DNA of 64,000 nt, taken from positions 5,817,759 to 5,881,758 of the forward strand of contig OZ038326.1 of the NCBI GenBank assembly GCA_964035795.1, in the 5' to 3' direction. Below the pieces are notes generated by a model. That model did no database searches. It was not told the origin of the DNA and saw only the letters and a list, made by a program, of their open reading frames with translations. The first letter of the stretch is position 1; the number at the start of each line of letters is the position of its first letter. This DNA is from Pterobdella sp. o SKG-2022 (Eukaryota > Annelida > Clitellata > Hirudinida > Piscicolidae). The translations under genes and the position numbers were made by a program. Below are positions 35,901 to 49,300 of the stretch, piece after piece.

Positions 35901-36874
35901 TGGCCAAAAACAATGTAAATGAAGCTCAAATTTTTAAAAAGTACATTCAATAAAAAAAATCTTTACATATAGAATCATATTATCATCCGTAAACATAATT
36001 TGAGCCACCAACCGTCTACAATTTCTCTCATACTCTTCACCCACCAAGCTCACTGGACACCCCAATATGGTTTGGCCTGAGTAATTGCTTGAAACGAAGT
36101 GTGGAGAAGTGTTATTATAGATGAGGTAGAAAAATTAATATTGAAAGATGGGATGAGAGAGATTTATATGCGTATGGGATGAGAGGAGATTCATATGCGT
36201 ATGGGATGAGAAAGAGTAATGTAATGCGGTATTTATAAAGGGCTTTTTCTTATAGATCAAAGCGCTTGCTACAAATTTAATGTAGCAAAAAACACACTGT
36301 GGAACAAGTGCTAATTGTCGGCCCACGCGGGATTGAACCTGGTAACTTTAGATAATTAGTCTAATGCTCAACCATTGAGCTATAGGGGGCGACAAAAGTA
36401 GTATTGAGAATGAGTAAAAAGAGATAAATCTTAAGCAAAAAAGAGAGGGAGATAAATATTGGGATGAACAATTATTTTGTAGAAGCAATATTGAGTATAA
36501 TTATATTGTATTTTTATTGATCATTTTCAATGTTTTTATATTTTTTAAATTACTTTTTTACAAAAATCATTTCATACATTTTTATTACTGAGTGTTTGAA
36601 ACTAATCCAATGGAAAAATAAACACAAAAACAAAATTTCAACTCAGTTAAAGAAATTTTAAATATTTGAATTATTGGTAAAACAATCATCAACACAAAAT
36701 TTAAACTATAATGTACAAATGCCACACTAGCATGAAAAGAGATGTGAACTGAGAATAATGGAAGTTTAAAAATACGAACAACTTAATGGTCTTGCCATAG
36801 AAGTTCTTGGGGATGAAGTAAATGAAGACCTCATCCATCAATACCTGGTTCTGATTCGGGGTGTCTTCAGGCAC
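30602..36874 (-). CDS. NPRL2: GATOR1 subunit NPRL2 (5' exon missing)
   Basis: NPRL2 forms GATOR1 with NPRL3 and DEPDC5; GATOR1 is a GTPase-activating complex for Rag A/B that silences TORC1 when amino acids are short. The exons are 36874-36783, 36087-36013, 35624-35528, 35107-35005, 33753-33617, 33383-33249, 33104-33011, 32852-32741, 31986-31929 and 30775-30602; the phases agree and the product is about 358 residues. It aligns along human NPRL2: [75 protein letters not shown] and the C-terminal [20 protein letters not shown] followed by INCWK. The first exon (about 25 residues, MGSGCRIECIFF in human) was not found in the 2.6 kb upstream. The join between 31929 and 30775 is uncertain. It is a longin-domain protein with winged-helix parts, acting at lysosomes. 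Confidence 0.9.
30975..31050 (+). repeat. 25-base tandem repeat, three copies
   Basis: The unit is near GAGTTAGATGTGGTGGTTTG followed by TGGAG, repeated about three times with changes. It lies in the last NPRL2 intron; on the gene strand it is C/A-rich. Confidence 0.65.
32066..32216 (-). repeat. tRNA-derived SINE, copy 4
   Basis: Read on the - strand it starts TGTCGGCCCCTATAGCTCAA, keeps the anticodon arm TTAGACTAATTATCTAA, the B-box and GGGCCGAC, then CAGTGTGTTTTCGCTACGTT and the tail TATAAATACCGCATGACATG. The body is shortened, missing the AGCAAGCGCTTTGATC part. It lies in an NPRL2 intron in the sense direction. Confidence 0.85.
32853..32904 (+). repeat. GT microsatellite forming a 3' splice-site tract
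   Basis: About 24 GT units on the + strand. On the gene strand this is a CA tract that ends in CAG, the acceptor of the NPRL2 exon starting at 32852. There is no polypyrimidine tract; the CA repeat takes its place. Confidence 0.9.
34355..34460 (+). mobile_element. LINE 3' end, truncated copy
   Basis: Matches the last 100 bases of the LINE at 26.3-28.0 kb: AACTTGCCCAAAACCGTAGA, GAAGAGCCATTATGA, CCACGCCAGCATGGAAAC and a GATGATAATGAT tail. It is a typical 5'-truncated insertion, here in an NPRL2 intron and antisense to the gene. Confidence 0.8.
36217..36394 (-). repeat. tRNA-derived SINE, copy 5
   Basis: Near full length on the - strand: CGCCCCCTATAGCTCAATGG, anticodon arm TTAGACTAATTATCTAA, B-box GGTTCAATCCC, GGGCCGAC, then the body CACAGTGTGTTTTTTGCTAC and the tail TATAAATACCGCATTACATT. 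It lies in an NPRL2 intron in the sense direction. Confidence 0.9.
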
Positions 36875-39533
36875 CTCAGGTTGTACAAAATAATATAGAG
36901 GAAATCAACACTAAATAACTTTCCAAAGACATTTTATGTATCTTTTATTCAAATTTTTTATTTTTTAACTTTTAAAAAGAAAAAACACCAGATATATTTA
37001 TTGTTTTCTTGGAAATAAATTTTGATTTGAAAGTTGAGTCAAACACCAACTGAAGAAAAAATAAATTCATTATGTATAAAATTGGAACAAAAAACTGAGA
37101 AAAATCAGATTTCAGATCTATAAGAAACTAGATTAGGTTATTAATGTTTGTATAGTTTCTGATACTATTTAACATAATTCGGTGTGTGGAGTTTGAGATT
37201 TTTTTTATTATTCAAGGTGGACTAAAATTGCATGGTTGCGTTTCGAAAAAATTCATTTGCATATAGTTGAAACAGCAAAAAATTAGGTTTTTTGACTACT
37301 TGAAAATTCAAATAAAAATTTTAAATATATTGTATACTTGGCAAACTATTTTGGGGCCTTTCTCTAAGTGGAATTCACATAGAAAAATTCCTTCGATTTT
37401 CCCAGCACTTAACATTTTTTTATGTTAACATAGTTTTGTTGAAATCTATTAATCTTTATTAAATCATGTATTTTAATGAAGGAAACCTATACAAAAAAAA
37501 TTTACTTTTCATTGGCTTAAAAGTTAGCTTGGATTCTACCTTTATTTATTTTTGGAAAGAATTTGAGTTTTTCGGTTTTTAGTTTTTTTCATTAACTTTA
37601 TCATTTTGGAAAAATTAATTTTGAAACAAAAAAATATGTGAATTTTGTAAAAACTTGCAGAAGCCTGTTAATAGTTTAAAAAACAACCATAAAAAAGCAT
37701 TATTCACAAATCTTAATAAATTACAATTTAAAATAAATTCTAAAAACTTATTTCAAAAACTTTTCCTGCAATATTCGTTTTCAAAACCAAACTATCTTTT
37801 GTGAGAATTCATAACTATTATGAATCATGAAAACGTGACATTATTTGAATTAATCCTTCCCTTAGACACAAGCTTTTGACTGTAATATCAAGTTTTTTTT
37901 ATTTTTTGGTTTATTTATTTTCAATTAAGTGGTATAATTCTAAGTAACCTTATGTTTTTATAATCTTTATTGCTAGATTTTGAGAAGATATTCATTATTT
38001 AAGTTTTTTAGACAAACAAAAATAGATACTATTTAAATGATTGCTTTTATAGTCATTTGTTTGAGCTTTCAACTTATAAAATGTATACAATACATATACA
38101 CATAATTCTAAACTCACGCATGCATAAAAACACACTTCTTCTGCATTCATCCACCTTAAGGCAGGTGCGCAGAAGGATTGAGAGCAGAACATTTTTTTTG
38201 GTGGTTGTGAATGCCTTGTCATTTAAAACTCAGTCCGCAATACTGACATAGGATATTTCCTTGAGTTCTGTGCTTTTGTTTCACATGGTTAGCTAAACCA
38301 GCTTTATTGGCAGCTATTTTGTTTCAACCGGGGAACATGCAAGAAAGCCTTTGAACAGAGTTGTTTTTGTTGTTTGAGTTATCGTAGTTGCTGCACAAAC
38401 ACACAAATACACACACACAAACCCACACACATAATATTAATATATCAGTGAGTGGTCACTTGAAAGATAAAACCAATATAAAATAGTCAATAACAATCTC
38501 ATCGAGTGGTTAAAGTAGGAGGGTACGTAGAGAACCTTGTGAATTTATTGACATTCTATGGCTATTGTATTCAGGTAATGAGCAGTAAAAATTTTATATT
38601 AACAATAATAGTTTTTCATTTACTCAAAAAAAAATAATAGAATAAACTGTACAGACCTACCCATAGCTATAATCACATATTACTGAACTTTAACCCCTAT
38701 TTTTTTCTAACACAACTAGCTGTTAACAACAACAATAAAATTTTAAAGTTTTTTGAGCACTAAAAGCTCTTACTATAAAGCTTTTCGTTCACGTACGACA
38801 GTCATCATAGACTCATTTTACTTAAGCAAGAAAAAGCATTAAAATTGCTTAATGATAGTACTTATCGAGTAGTTGACGCTAAAGCAAGGTTAGAGAATCT
38901 ACGGTGAAATTAAACACAATGCTTACCAAATATATTAATGCCCGAAGTTCTTGTATAGCTTTGTTTACTGTGTTACAGTATTGTTTGTAGCCTAAAACCT
39001 TGATCAATGGTAACACTATTTATAGAAACATTTTAACAGTTTCTTGAGGAAAGTGGTCTTTAGAAGTTATACGATTCGGTTTGAATAATATAGTTTTGAG
39101 GATTCAATTTGAATTTTAATTAGTTATGGAATATAGTGGAGATAAAATTGGTTTTACAACAAAGAGCATCAAATGTGAGAAATTTTTCATTTCATTTATT
39201 GAAGGTCAAAAGCTATAATTTTTTACTGAACATTTTATCACTTAGACCGTTAGTTTGAAGGGATTCATTCATAAACATACCTTACGACTAGTTGGGTGTA
39301 CCACTCAAGTTTCCTATATAAGAAGCTGAGAACCGAGATTATCAACATATTATAAAAAAAAATTTTATTTAAAGTTTGAAAAATAGTTTCATTTAACTTT
39401 ATAGCACACACAAAAACTTGGAATACGCAACTTCAAAGTTTCCAAACAAGTAATTATCCAGAAATAAACTCAATCATATAAGCATACTTGAAGCAAAACT
39501 TCATCTACCCTAAGATTTAAATAAATCCTGGAA
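36875..39533. other. NPRL2 upstream DNA, first exon expected here
   Basis: AT-rich. It should contain the first NPRL2 exon and promoter on the - strand, and the phospholipase C promoter on the + strand, but neither was recognised. A decayed zinc-finger fragment and a CA-rich tract (38395-38435) are the only structures noted. Confidence 0.35.
38125..38350 (-). pseudogene. Decayed C2H2 zinc-finger fragment, probably transposon
   Basis: The - strand reads NKAGLANHVKQKHRTQGN, then ILCQYCGLSFK, a stop codon, and QGIHNHQK, the spacing of C2H2 fingers (HxxxxH and CxxC). The in-frame stop and lack of a flanking ORF mark it as dead. Such fingers occur at the ends of some retroelement proteins, but the source is not identified. 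Confidence 0.45.
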
Positions 39534-39804
39534 ATGATGGAAGTGTTGTGTTACATATTTAAACTTTTCACCATTCCACAAATGTACATTTTACACTTCA
39601 TATGGATGAAACTGTCAATCAAATGGCTGTTCTCCATCACCACTATCATCTTCATTCACGCAAAACTTGTGAAAGAAAAAGTCGAACTCATTAACATAAT
39701 TACATCTTTTAGCATCCAATTAATTTTCGTCTTCTTTTTCCTGGATGTTTCGGCGATTCTTCCTCTACACCCTGTCTTCCTTCTCATCTCCATCTTTGTC
39801 TATG
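39534..39804 (+). CDS. Candidate hydrophobic first exon of the PLC gene
   Basis: An open frame from ATG (MMEVLCYIFKLF) ends at a perfect donor G|GTAAGT in phase 1, the phase needed by the first recognised phospholipase C exon at 40310. It would add about 90 mostly hydrophobic residues with two or three possible membrane spans (for example LIFVFFFLDV and FLLISIFVY). Phospholipases C of the delta type have no such segment. It may be a real unusual exon, a UTR exon or chance in T-rich DNA. Confidence 0.25.
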
Positions 39805-40079
39805 GTAAGTTGCTGGAGGAAAAACTTGAGCTGAGGGAGAATTTTTGTTTTTCTTCAGGTTATTCAAAGTTTAATTTTTTTATTAATTTATAACAAATAA
39901 TGAAGCAATAAAACTTGACTTAAAAATTTAATAAAAGCGTCCGAACATGTTATACAACAAAAATTAATTGAAAGAATTAAAAATTATAAGAACATAAAAT
40001 AACCATTTAAAAAAAATCTTCAAAAACCAAAACTGTTATTCATGAAAACAAAAACCTCGAAAATATTAAAATGTCAAAA

Positions 40080-40309
40080 CAAACAAAAGAATGGATAAAA
40101 AACAACGTCAAAAAACAGGGATAAAAACAAACAGAATAAGCAAACAAACAGCCAAAAACAAATAATTACAAAACACAACAACACAATGAAATCAGCATCA
40201 AACAACAGAAACAAACAACAACACGAAAAAACCAAAAGCAAAAATAAACATCTAACTACACAAACAAATAACAACACAAACAACTAAAAACACAAACAAA
40301 AACAAACAG
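40080..40309 (+). repeat. CAAA-rich tract before an acceptor
   Basis: A long A/C-only stretch of CAAA and ACAAC units ends in ACAAACAG at the acceptor of PLC exon 2. It contains almost no T, so no polypyrimidine tract is present. Confidence 0.7.
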
Positions 40310-43300
40310 ACCTACCGATAGAATGGCTACAAGGGGAAATGTTGTCAAAGGAAACTGAACTGAGTGAAGGTGACAACAACAACATCATCAAGACCTCCCT
40401 CAAATGCTTTGCTGTTGTTAGGAAACACAAAAAATTAACGGGTCGGTGCTTGTGTTTTTAATTTATTGTTAAGTTTGTTTGTGTTTTGCGATATTTATTT
40501 GCATGAATTTAAAAATATTGTTATTCTTTTTTTTTGGTCTTTTAAGTTGATTTTTTTCTGGCGTTCATTTCTTTTTTGCTTTGTTTCTATGTTTTAATTC
40601 ATGTTTTTTTATCCCAATTCATAGTGCTAATTTTATTATGATAAATACACCATACAGAACCATCAAAGTGCTAATATATTTGTTTTAATTCTCCATAAAA
40701 TAACATCTATAAGGATCATATTAAGTTAGAAACATTCCAACGCTTAAAACAAATATACAATCCCAGTTAATAAATGGTGTTGTGATTGAAAGGTCTTCGT
40801 GGGTGGCTGTTCCTTTGTAGTTCTCAAGTTGTATCAGATTATAAAGCTAATGGTAACTAAACTTGAAATCAAAAATGAACAGTATGAAAAGCATTATTAA
40901 TAACAGAAAACTAACAATAATATTGAAGAAATTAAAACACAAATAAAAGAACATAACAAGAAAGAGTAAATGGAATATCAAAAATAAAAATAAGTAAAAG
41001 AGAAAAAAGCGTAAACAAGAAAGTGTATTTAAAAGCAATTGCGAAATAAAAAAAATAGATTTGTGCTGCTTAGAGAAAAAATTTTTTTAAATTGGAATAA
41101 GTTATTACTAACAGAATACAGTAACCTGCAATAAAATGAAATTATCTATCTAGATAATAGGGGCAAAAAATACATCAAGCCCTACAAAAATATGAAAGTT
41201 TTTTGACTAAAATGAATAACTGAAAACACGAATACAACATCAAAAACTTGAACAACATTACAAAACATATTCTTTATTTTTTCTTATATTTATTGTTATT
41301 ATTGTATATTTTTTGTTTTTATTGCGAATAAAATTTTTTTCAAACACAACAACAAAAATTAATAAAAATTTTTTTTTGAAGTTTCCAGTAATTTAGGTTT
41401 GCAAACAAGGGATTTTTCATTTTTTGAACATCTTTTTCATTTGTTTACAATATATATTTTATTTTTAAAAAATTTAATTTTTCTATTTATAGAAAGCTTT
41501 TTTATTTTTTCTTATATAATTTAATGTATTTAAAAATTTAACATTCAAAGAAACACGTGTACTTAAGCGTATCAAAACCCCTAAATGAGAATCTCTTAAG
41601 CGGATAAACACTTTTAATCTGGTATAAACATATTGACTAATAATCTTCTACAATGACTTTATTTTTGTATTTAATATCGTTATTGACTGGATCACTACTA
41701 ATGGCACATCTACCATACTAATACTACCAATATCAACAGTAATAATGATATTTGAAATAATGAAAATGAAAATTTAGATACTTTTATTTTTATATAAAAA
41801 TATTGCTGTTTTAATAGATTATAATAATTTTTAAAAATTGAGTTTTCATATTCACTAATATATCATAATAAACTCATAAAAAACTTTTTAAATGGTTCTA
41901 AACTCGCTAAAACCCTGTTTCAAGCATATTCTGATAAGCGGTTTATAATTAGAAACATTTAAGCAATTATAAAAATTCATAAACTCAAGTCCAAAGATTG
42001 TACTGTAATTATAATATCTTTCAAACTATGGAATTTAAAATTGTCATAAAAATTCTTACGTTAAATATAGTATTGTTTATCCTGATGCTGATTTCTCGTT
42101 TGAATAACCACAAGCTGAATATTAATTTAAAAAGAATATTCAGATTTTTTATAAAATAAAAAAAAATATTTTTTATATTCTCTCTTTCATTTCTGCTTTC
42201 TTCACTATAACTATCATCGCCAATATCATTACTATTATCTAAAACATTATTTTATCATTAGGACCATTATTGTTATCATCATCATCGACATATTATTATC
42301 TCATTAAAAACATTTTTAACGCCATTTTCTTTATCCTCTTCGTCATCATTTTTATTCTCATTATAACAGATGGATCTCTACCTTTAGATTTGATAGATAG
42401 TGTTGAAGAGTTGAATTATGAAGAAAAGATCCTCAAAGCTCTAAGCAAACATGAAATTGATGTGAGTTTGTGGGAAGATAGGGTTGGCTTATGATTAACA
42501 AGGTGATATATTTTCATGGTTCCATTTAGTTAAAATTCTCTTGGTTACTTCTGATGGAGTGATAGCATGCTAGATTGGTGCTAGAGTGAGTGAGTGCTAG
42601 GGTGGGTGAGTGCTAGGGGCGGGTGCTAAAGTGGGTAGGTGATAGGGTGGGTGGGTTATTTTTTCGATTAATATAATTTCAATGAATGGTGGTTTTTGCT
42701 TACATTTCAGTGAAGTTTATAATGTGCTGATATTTCTAACAACTGAGAAGAGTAAGGGTATGTTTGAGTTAGTGCGATTGTTATTATCGGTGGTAGCACA
42801 AATTTTGTTTTTTAATTATTTTAACAAAATTTTTCAATTTTTTTATGTCTAAAAATTATTTTGTATATCAACTAATCAGAGTCAAAAAAGTGTGAAATAA
42901 AATTAAATGGAATGAGGATAAAATTTCAAAAAGGATATTCATGATTAACATTCTCAAATTTTTATATTGGAAAGTGAAAAATGCTTAAAAATTCTATTAC
43001 TTTGTCTGAAAACTAATATAAATCTCAGCTTATTGGTTTCTTTTTAAATTAAAAATTTATTTTTTTACTCTGAAAAAAAAATATTTGAAATAAGTTAAAA
43101 TTTTTATCTAAAACTTCCTCGACCACTTTATCTTTATCTTTCTGTTCGATCATTTCATCTCTTTCAATTTCTTCTCCTTCTACATTTTTTCCAGCTACCA
43201 CTTTTTTCTCAACTAGCTCATCTTCAACCACCTCTTTGACTAGTTCAACTTCAACCACCTTTTCGAATAGTTCATCTTCAACCATCTCTTCAACTAGTTC

Positions 43301-46300
43301 ATCTTCAGCCACCTCTTCGACCTGTTCATCTCCTATTACTACTTTATCTTCATCAACCTCAGCTTCAACAACTTCTTCAACTTCATCTACAAGCAAGACA
43401 TCTTCAACTTCTTCACTTTCTGCTTCTACAACCACTTCATCTCTTAGTTCAATTAATAATTCTCCATCATTAATTTCCCTAGAATCATTCACACCAACCA
43501 ATTCAACCACATCTATTCTTACTACTAACTCATCTCAACCTACTTGCAGCACTATTGTCAAATCAAAAAACATGCACACCCTCTCTCATCCATCCACTAA
43601 CAAAATTTCACACTCACTCCTCCCCATCCAACTACTAAATCTCTTATATTAAAAAAACTCCACCCATTATTAAATATTCCACCAAAGTTATCTCAACCAC
43701 AGGTGAGACTCCTAGTGAATTGTGCAAGAGATTGGTTTCATCCATCAACTTTTCACAACAAGCCTTTAAATCTTTTCCTAAGCATGTTTGAGAGTCTACT
43801 GATGCTGTTGTCTGGGAAACTGACTCTGCTGATTCACTCAAGGATGCCAAACTTTTCCTTTCTTCTCTTCCCAACATACGCCTCCACGACCCAGTTCTTT
43901 TGATTCCAACAATCACCATCTTAGGTCTACCGACATGGGTTACTAATGAGGAACTTGAAACCTCTTTCAATCTCTTCTTTCCATCTGTTGACTCCAGCGC
44001 TTTCCGTGCCTTTAGGCACAGGCCCAACGCACGAAACCCTTCCACTCGTTACTGGCTTATCCAAGTTCCAAGCAATGTTTTCCCCATGCTGAACAAGTCC
44101 AAGAATGTACATTTCTCTTGGTAGATTCCTTTTCCACTCTCGCATCCATCCAACTAGATGTCTGAATTGTCAGACTTATGGTCATAACATATCTAAGTGC
44201 CAAAATCCTAGAGTATGTGAGAACTGCGGCAAAGACTATTCGTCTGACAACTACCCTAAAACCTCTCCTTCCTTTTGTGTTCCCTGCTTTAAATCAAAGC
44301 GCTCTTGCCATGACCACGTCACAACATCCTCCTCTTGTCCCCTTTATAGACAACAAGTGCGACTCAAGATGGGACTCGTAGTAAATCTTCTATTATACTC
44401 GATACTATCCTTTCTCTTAAACTTGACATTATTGCTTTGACGGAAACTTGGATTCCTGAAAACTCAGACAATGTCACAAAATATGACATTGTGCCTCATG
44501 GCTTTCATGTCTTGCACTCACACCGATCCATTGGTAAACGAGGTGGAGGTATTTCTGTAATTTCTAGAAACTCTATTAGATTGGATGCCAATAAATCTCC
44601 ATCCCACTCTTCTTTTGAATCATTGACAGCCAAAGTGTCTTTTTCGTCACACTGTTTGTTTCTATCGGTGATCTACCGTTCTCCAAACACCGGCAATTTT
44701 ATCGGCGAGCTCAAGTCTCATCTCTATTTCCTTTATTCTTTTTCTTCAAATTTTATATTGGCTGGTGATTTCAAAACCCCAAATTGTACGTCTCATGACA
44801 ACCCGCTTAGTGCTCTTTTACGTGAACTCGAGCTGGTCCAGCACATAGACTTCCCCACCCACAGACTTGGTAACGTCCTTGACCTCATCATTACTCCAAA
44901 ACTTAACATTCATCTCATACAAGAAATCGGCAGAGAAACTTTTGACTCCGATCACTATCTTATTTTATGCAGTCTCAAACTCGCTCCTCTTCCCCTTCCC
45001 CCTCGCATTGTAATTTCCCGCTCCTTTGAAAACTTTGATGATGCTGTCTTCGAGAAAGATCTCAGACATATCCATAATACACTAACTAACCTTTCTGATG
45101 TTCCAGTTGAAGAGTTTCTTACAACAAGTAAAAACTCTTTTCAATCACTTATCGACCACCATGCCCCTTTTCGCACCTACATCTTTCGCCCCAGCAGTCA
45201 CTCCCAGCACAAGCTATCCACTGACGCCATTGCCGCCAAAAAAAAAGACAAAAACTTGAAAGAAAAATTTCCTTATTGTTAAGGTCATCCAAGCCTGTTC
45301 CAGCCAGTCTTCTTGCTGCCCTCAAGGAATATCGGAAGACTGCTCGCGCTCTCATCTTTAAATCCCGTGCTGATTATTTTAACAACATGCTTGCATCTGT
45401 CAAACCAAACTCGAAAGTTTTTTGGAAAACTGCCAACTCCATTTTACATAGATCTCCTTCTTCTCCGCCACACAGCTCTTCAGAAGCTATCAATCTTAAA
45501 AATACCTTTAGTAGCTTTTTTAAAGAGAAAATCGCTCTTATTCACAAATCTTTGCCAACGTCCATTTTGCGCTGCACAGACCCTATTCTATCAGACAATC
45601 GAACACCACTCTCTTATTTTTCATTTGTCAGTATTGAACAAGTGAGTAGGCTAATTTGCTCTTTACCCAACAAATCTTCTCCATTAGACTTAATCCCCAC
45701 ACCCACTTTAAAACACTTTTCTCACCTCTTTGCTCCTATAATTTCCAAACTTACCAACTTGTCTTTTTCACAAGCAATATTCCCCACCTCCTTTAAAACA
45801 GCACAAGTTCTCCCTTTACTTAAGAAAGGCAATTTGGACCCTACCATTCCTTCGAACTACCGCCCTATTTCTAACTTGAGCACCATTTCAAAAATTATCG
45901 AAAGACTCGTTCATTCCAGAATAACTTCTCAAGTTTCATCATCTTCTAATTTTAATCCTTTCCAATCAGCATATCGCAAGCACCACTCAACTGAAACCAC
46001 ACTCTTACGCATCACTGACAGTCTTCGCAACATCTGCGCTACTGGACATGCAGCCGTTTTGGTTTCGCTAGACCTTTCTGCTGCTTTTGACACTCTTGAT
46101 CACAATATCTTATTTGATATTTTGAATAGACACTTCAATATTTCTGATCTCGCTCTTTCTTGGTTTCGGTCTTACCTCACTCGACGTTCTCAGTTCGTTA
46201 AAATGGACAATTTCTCTTCTTCTCTTACATCACTTAACTCAGGCGTGCCCCAGAGCTCCGTTCTGAGACCAATCCTCTTGTCTCTTTATACATCACCCAT

Positions 46301-49300
46301 GTGTAGCATTATTGTACAGCACGACTTGCTTTTTCACCAGTTCGCTGATGACATCACTCTTTTCACCGGAGTCTCTCACCCAGATCCTAGCCCCACTCTT
46401 CTTAAATTATCCAGTTGTCTTTCCGCTCTAAACTCCTGGTTTTCCCAAAGCCAACTGAAACTAAACCCTACTAAGAGTGAGGTGATGTTTGTCGGCAGCT
46501 CTCGTCTTTTAGCAAAATACAATCTCCCTTCTGTGGTAACTCTTGACGGCACCACACTTCCTATATCTTCCAAGCTCAAAATCTTAGATGTCACCTTAGA
46601 TTCAAATTTGAACTTTGCTCACTTTATTTCTCAAATAATCCAATCTTCCAATTTCCATATCTATGCCATAAAACAAGTACGCAAATTCTTACCTCTTTCC
46701 ACTGCTAATGCCCTCTTTATCTCACTAGTTCTTTCTAGATTGGACTACTGTAATGATCTCCTTTGAGGGCAGCCAAACTATCTTTTATGCAAACTTCAAG
46801 CCTTCCAAAACCACGCGGCCAAGACGGTTCTTCAAACTGATTATTTCAGCTTTTCCAGGGACTGTCTTGATCGTTTGCACTGGCTTCCTGTCTCCCAAAG
46901 ATGCAAGTTTAAATTACTTTGGCTCATTGCATGCACTCTCAACCTTGAACAACCTGCTTATCTTTTTGATCTTTTGTCAATCAGACATACACGTCAACCA
47001 CTCAGATCCTTGCACTCTGGTCTCCAGCTTCATCGACCTGTTTCTTAAGGCTTGTTTACTAGTCGCTCTTTTTCTCACCAGGCTCCACGTCTGTGAAATT
47101 CACTTCCTTCTAACTTGCGCTCATCGCCTTCTCTCATGAACTTTCGCAAACTTGAAAACTCATTTATACTATAAACATCTCCAGTCATAATCTCTTCCAA
47201 ACCTTGAGCGCCTCTGAAGCAATCTTGAATTGATAACTGTGCGGTATAAAAATCTTAATAATAATAATAACAATAAAAATACTGAATTATTATAACAATA
47301 AAAGCAACACTTATCACTATTATTTCCATTTTTATGATTAATGTTATCCTTTTCAAAAATAACAAACAAGATTAATATAAATACAAAATAAAAAAGTTTC
47401 TGTTGTCAAAACATGAAAAGTTTAAAACTTTCACGAAGCAGATCCTAGTTTATGAAACAAACCAAGACTTGAAAAGAAAACAATGTAAAAAATCAAAGCT
47501 GAAACATAATATTTTTTCTTTCATTGGCCTTCAATGAGCAATACAACTACCCATATATAATCACAAGCTTGTTTAACATTATTATTTATATAACCTTCAT
47601 TTATGGATCAACTAAAAATATCTATAATGTTTTCGTAACTATGCATATACCTACTTGTAACGATTTAACTATCTCACTAAAACCAATACATCAAAACATC
47701 TTCACCAACCCATTCCACCCGGTCCATCCACCACTTCAACTACCGCGCCCCTACATCTGACAGACCTCATGCTGCTTCAGGGTCTGTTTGAGCGGTGTTG
47801 ACCGCAATTACATCGATTATATTCTGGTAGCTGAGAGCCTGGAAGTCAAGGAAAAATGGGTGAAGCTGCTGAAGAGCTTGATTGGTGAGACCCACGAGGA
47901 AATATATGTGATGTGAGCCGTTTTTTATACAATTTTTATTTTTATAAATAGGGAATATTATTTTGAACTATGAAGACAGATGATATTATTATATTGGTGC
48001 ATAGTTAGTTATAATTGATAATGATGATAACGTTTTTAATGTAATTTGAGAAAAATTTATAATTGTTATGATGATCCTTATTTGAAAAATATTGTTTGAC
48101 ATTTAAGGTGGTTGAAAAAAGCTTTTAAAGAAATAGATGAAAAAATGGAGAAAGAAAGGTTGAAAAAGATTGCTAAAGACAATGAGAGCAATAAGAACTC
48201 TGAAGTAGAAAATGAAGAAGATGATCGTATTGAAGCAAAAAAAATAAATATTGAAAATACTAACGAAGATGATGATAGGAATTTAGATGATGATAAGATC
48301 AAGAATAATGATGATGAAAATGAAGAAGAGAGTGATTCAAAGCTGAATGAGGAAGAAAAAAGTGAAAAAAAAAGTTTTCTTGATGCAAAAAACAGCGATA
48401 GTGACAAGTTTTTTTTGGAACCTAATCACTTGAAAAAAGTTGAAGAAACAAAAGAAGCTGTAAAATATGTAAATAAAAACTTGAATTTTAATCCGAAAAA
48501 TGGAAGTTTATTTGATGAAAAATTCACACAAGATGAAAAAGTAAAAGATGAAAAGTCTTTAGTGGTTGTCACGGAATCCAATGAAGAAAGTGTTGACACT
48601 TTTAAAACTGTGAATTCAGAACCAGAAAAAAGTATAGAATCTAACTCAACAAGCAAAAGTTTCATTGAAAACCAAGAAGAGAAAAGCAATTACGAATCTA
48701 AGACTATACTTAAAATAAGTAAAGTGAAAGATGTATTTGGAAAAGTCGGAAAAATGAAGGTACGTGCTGATAATAAGAATGATGATGAGAGCCATAATGA
48801 TTTTGGTGATAAGAATGGTAATGATAGTGAGAGTTCTCATGATACTCAGAGTAATGATAAAACAGAAAATCTTGAAATTTTTCAAAAGGAAAACAGTTCC
48901 AACGACACCCCTGTAAAAACTGGAAGTTGTTTCTACGAGAAACATTTGAAAGATGCAGAAATGAAAGATGAAATGATTTCAGCTTCGGTCAATGATACAA
49001 TATTAAATAAAGAAAATGGTGAAACTTTTGAAATTAAGAATCCAGAAAGAAATAAAAGTTCAGAAAAAGAAAATATCCAAAATCTTTTTTTGAAAAAAGA
49101 AAATTCAATCAAAAAAAAAGAAACTACGAACAAGTTGAGAGACAAAGCTAAAACTAAATACAAAGTACTGAAAGTGAAAAATGCTCTCGATAAAGTTGGA
49201 AAAATAATAAAAAATGAAGAAAAAGATGAAGAAGAGGACTCTTCAGAGCATGAAAAACCTTTGGAAGAAAGGAAATTTTCTCTGCAAGATTTCAACTGTC

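Noticed and set aside
19017..36394. tRNA-like heads as functional tRNA genes
   Set aside because: All share a non-tRNA body and tail, lie in introns in several copies, and have diverged stems, so they are SINEs.
40074..40283. Minus-strand Phe/Leu/Cys-rich ORF
   Set aside because: Antisense of the CAAA-rich tract preceding a PLC acceptor.
43049..43510. Minus-strand Glu/Val-rich ORF
   Set aside because: It is the antisense of the Ser/Thr-rich tandem-repeat region at the 5' end of the CR1/L2-like LINE.
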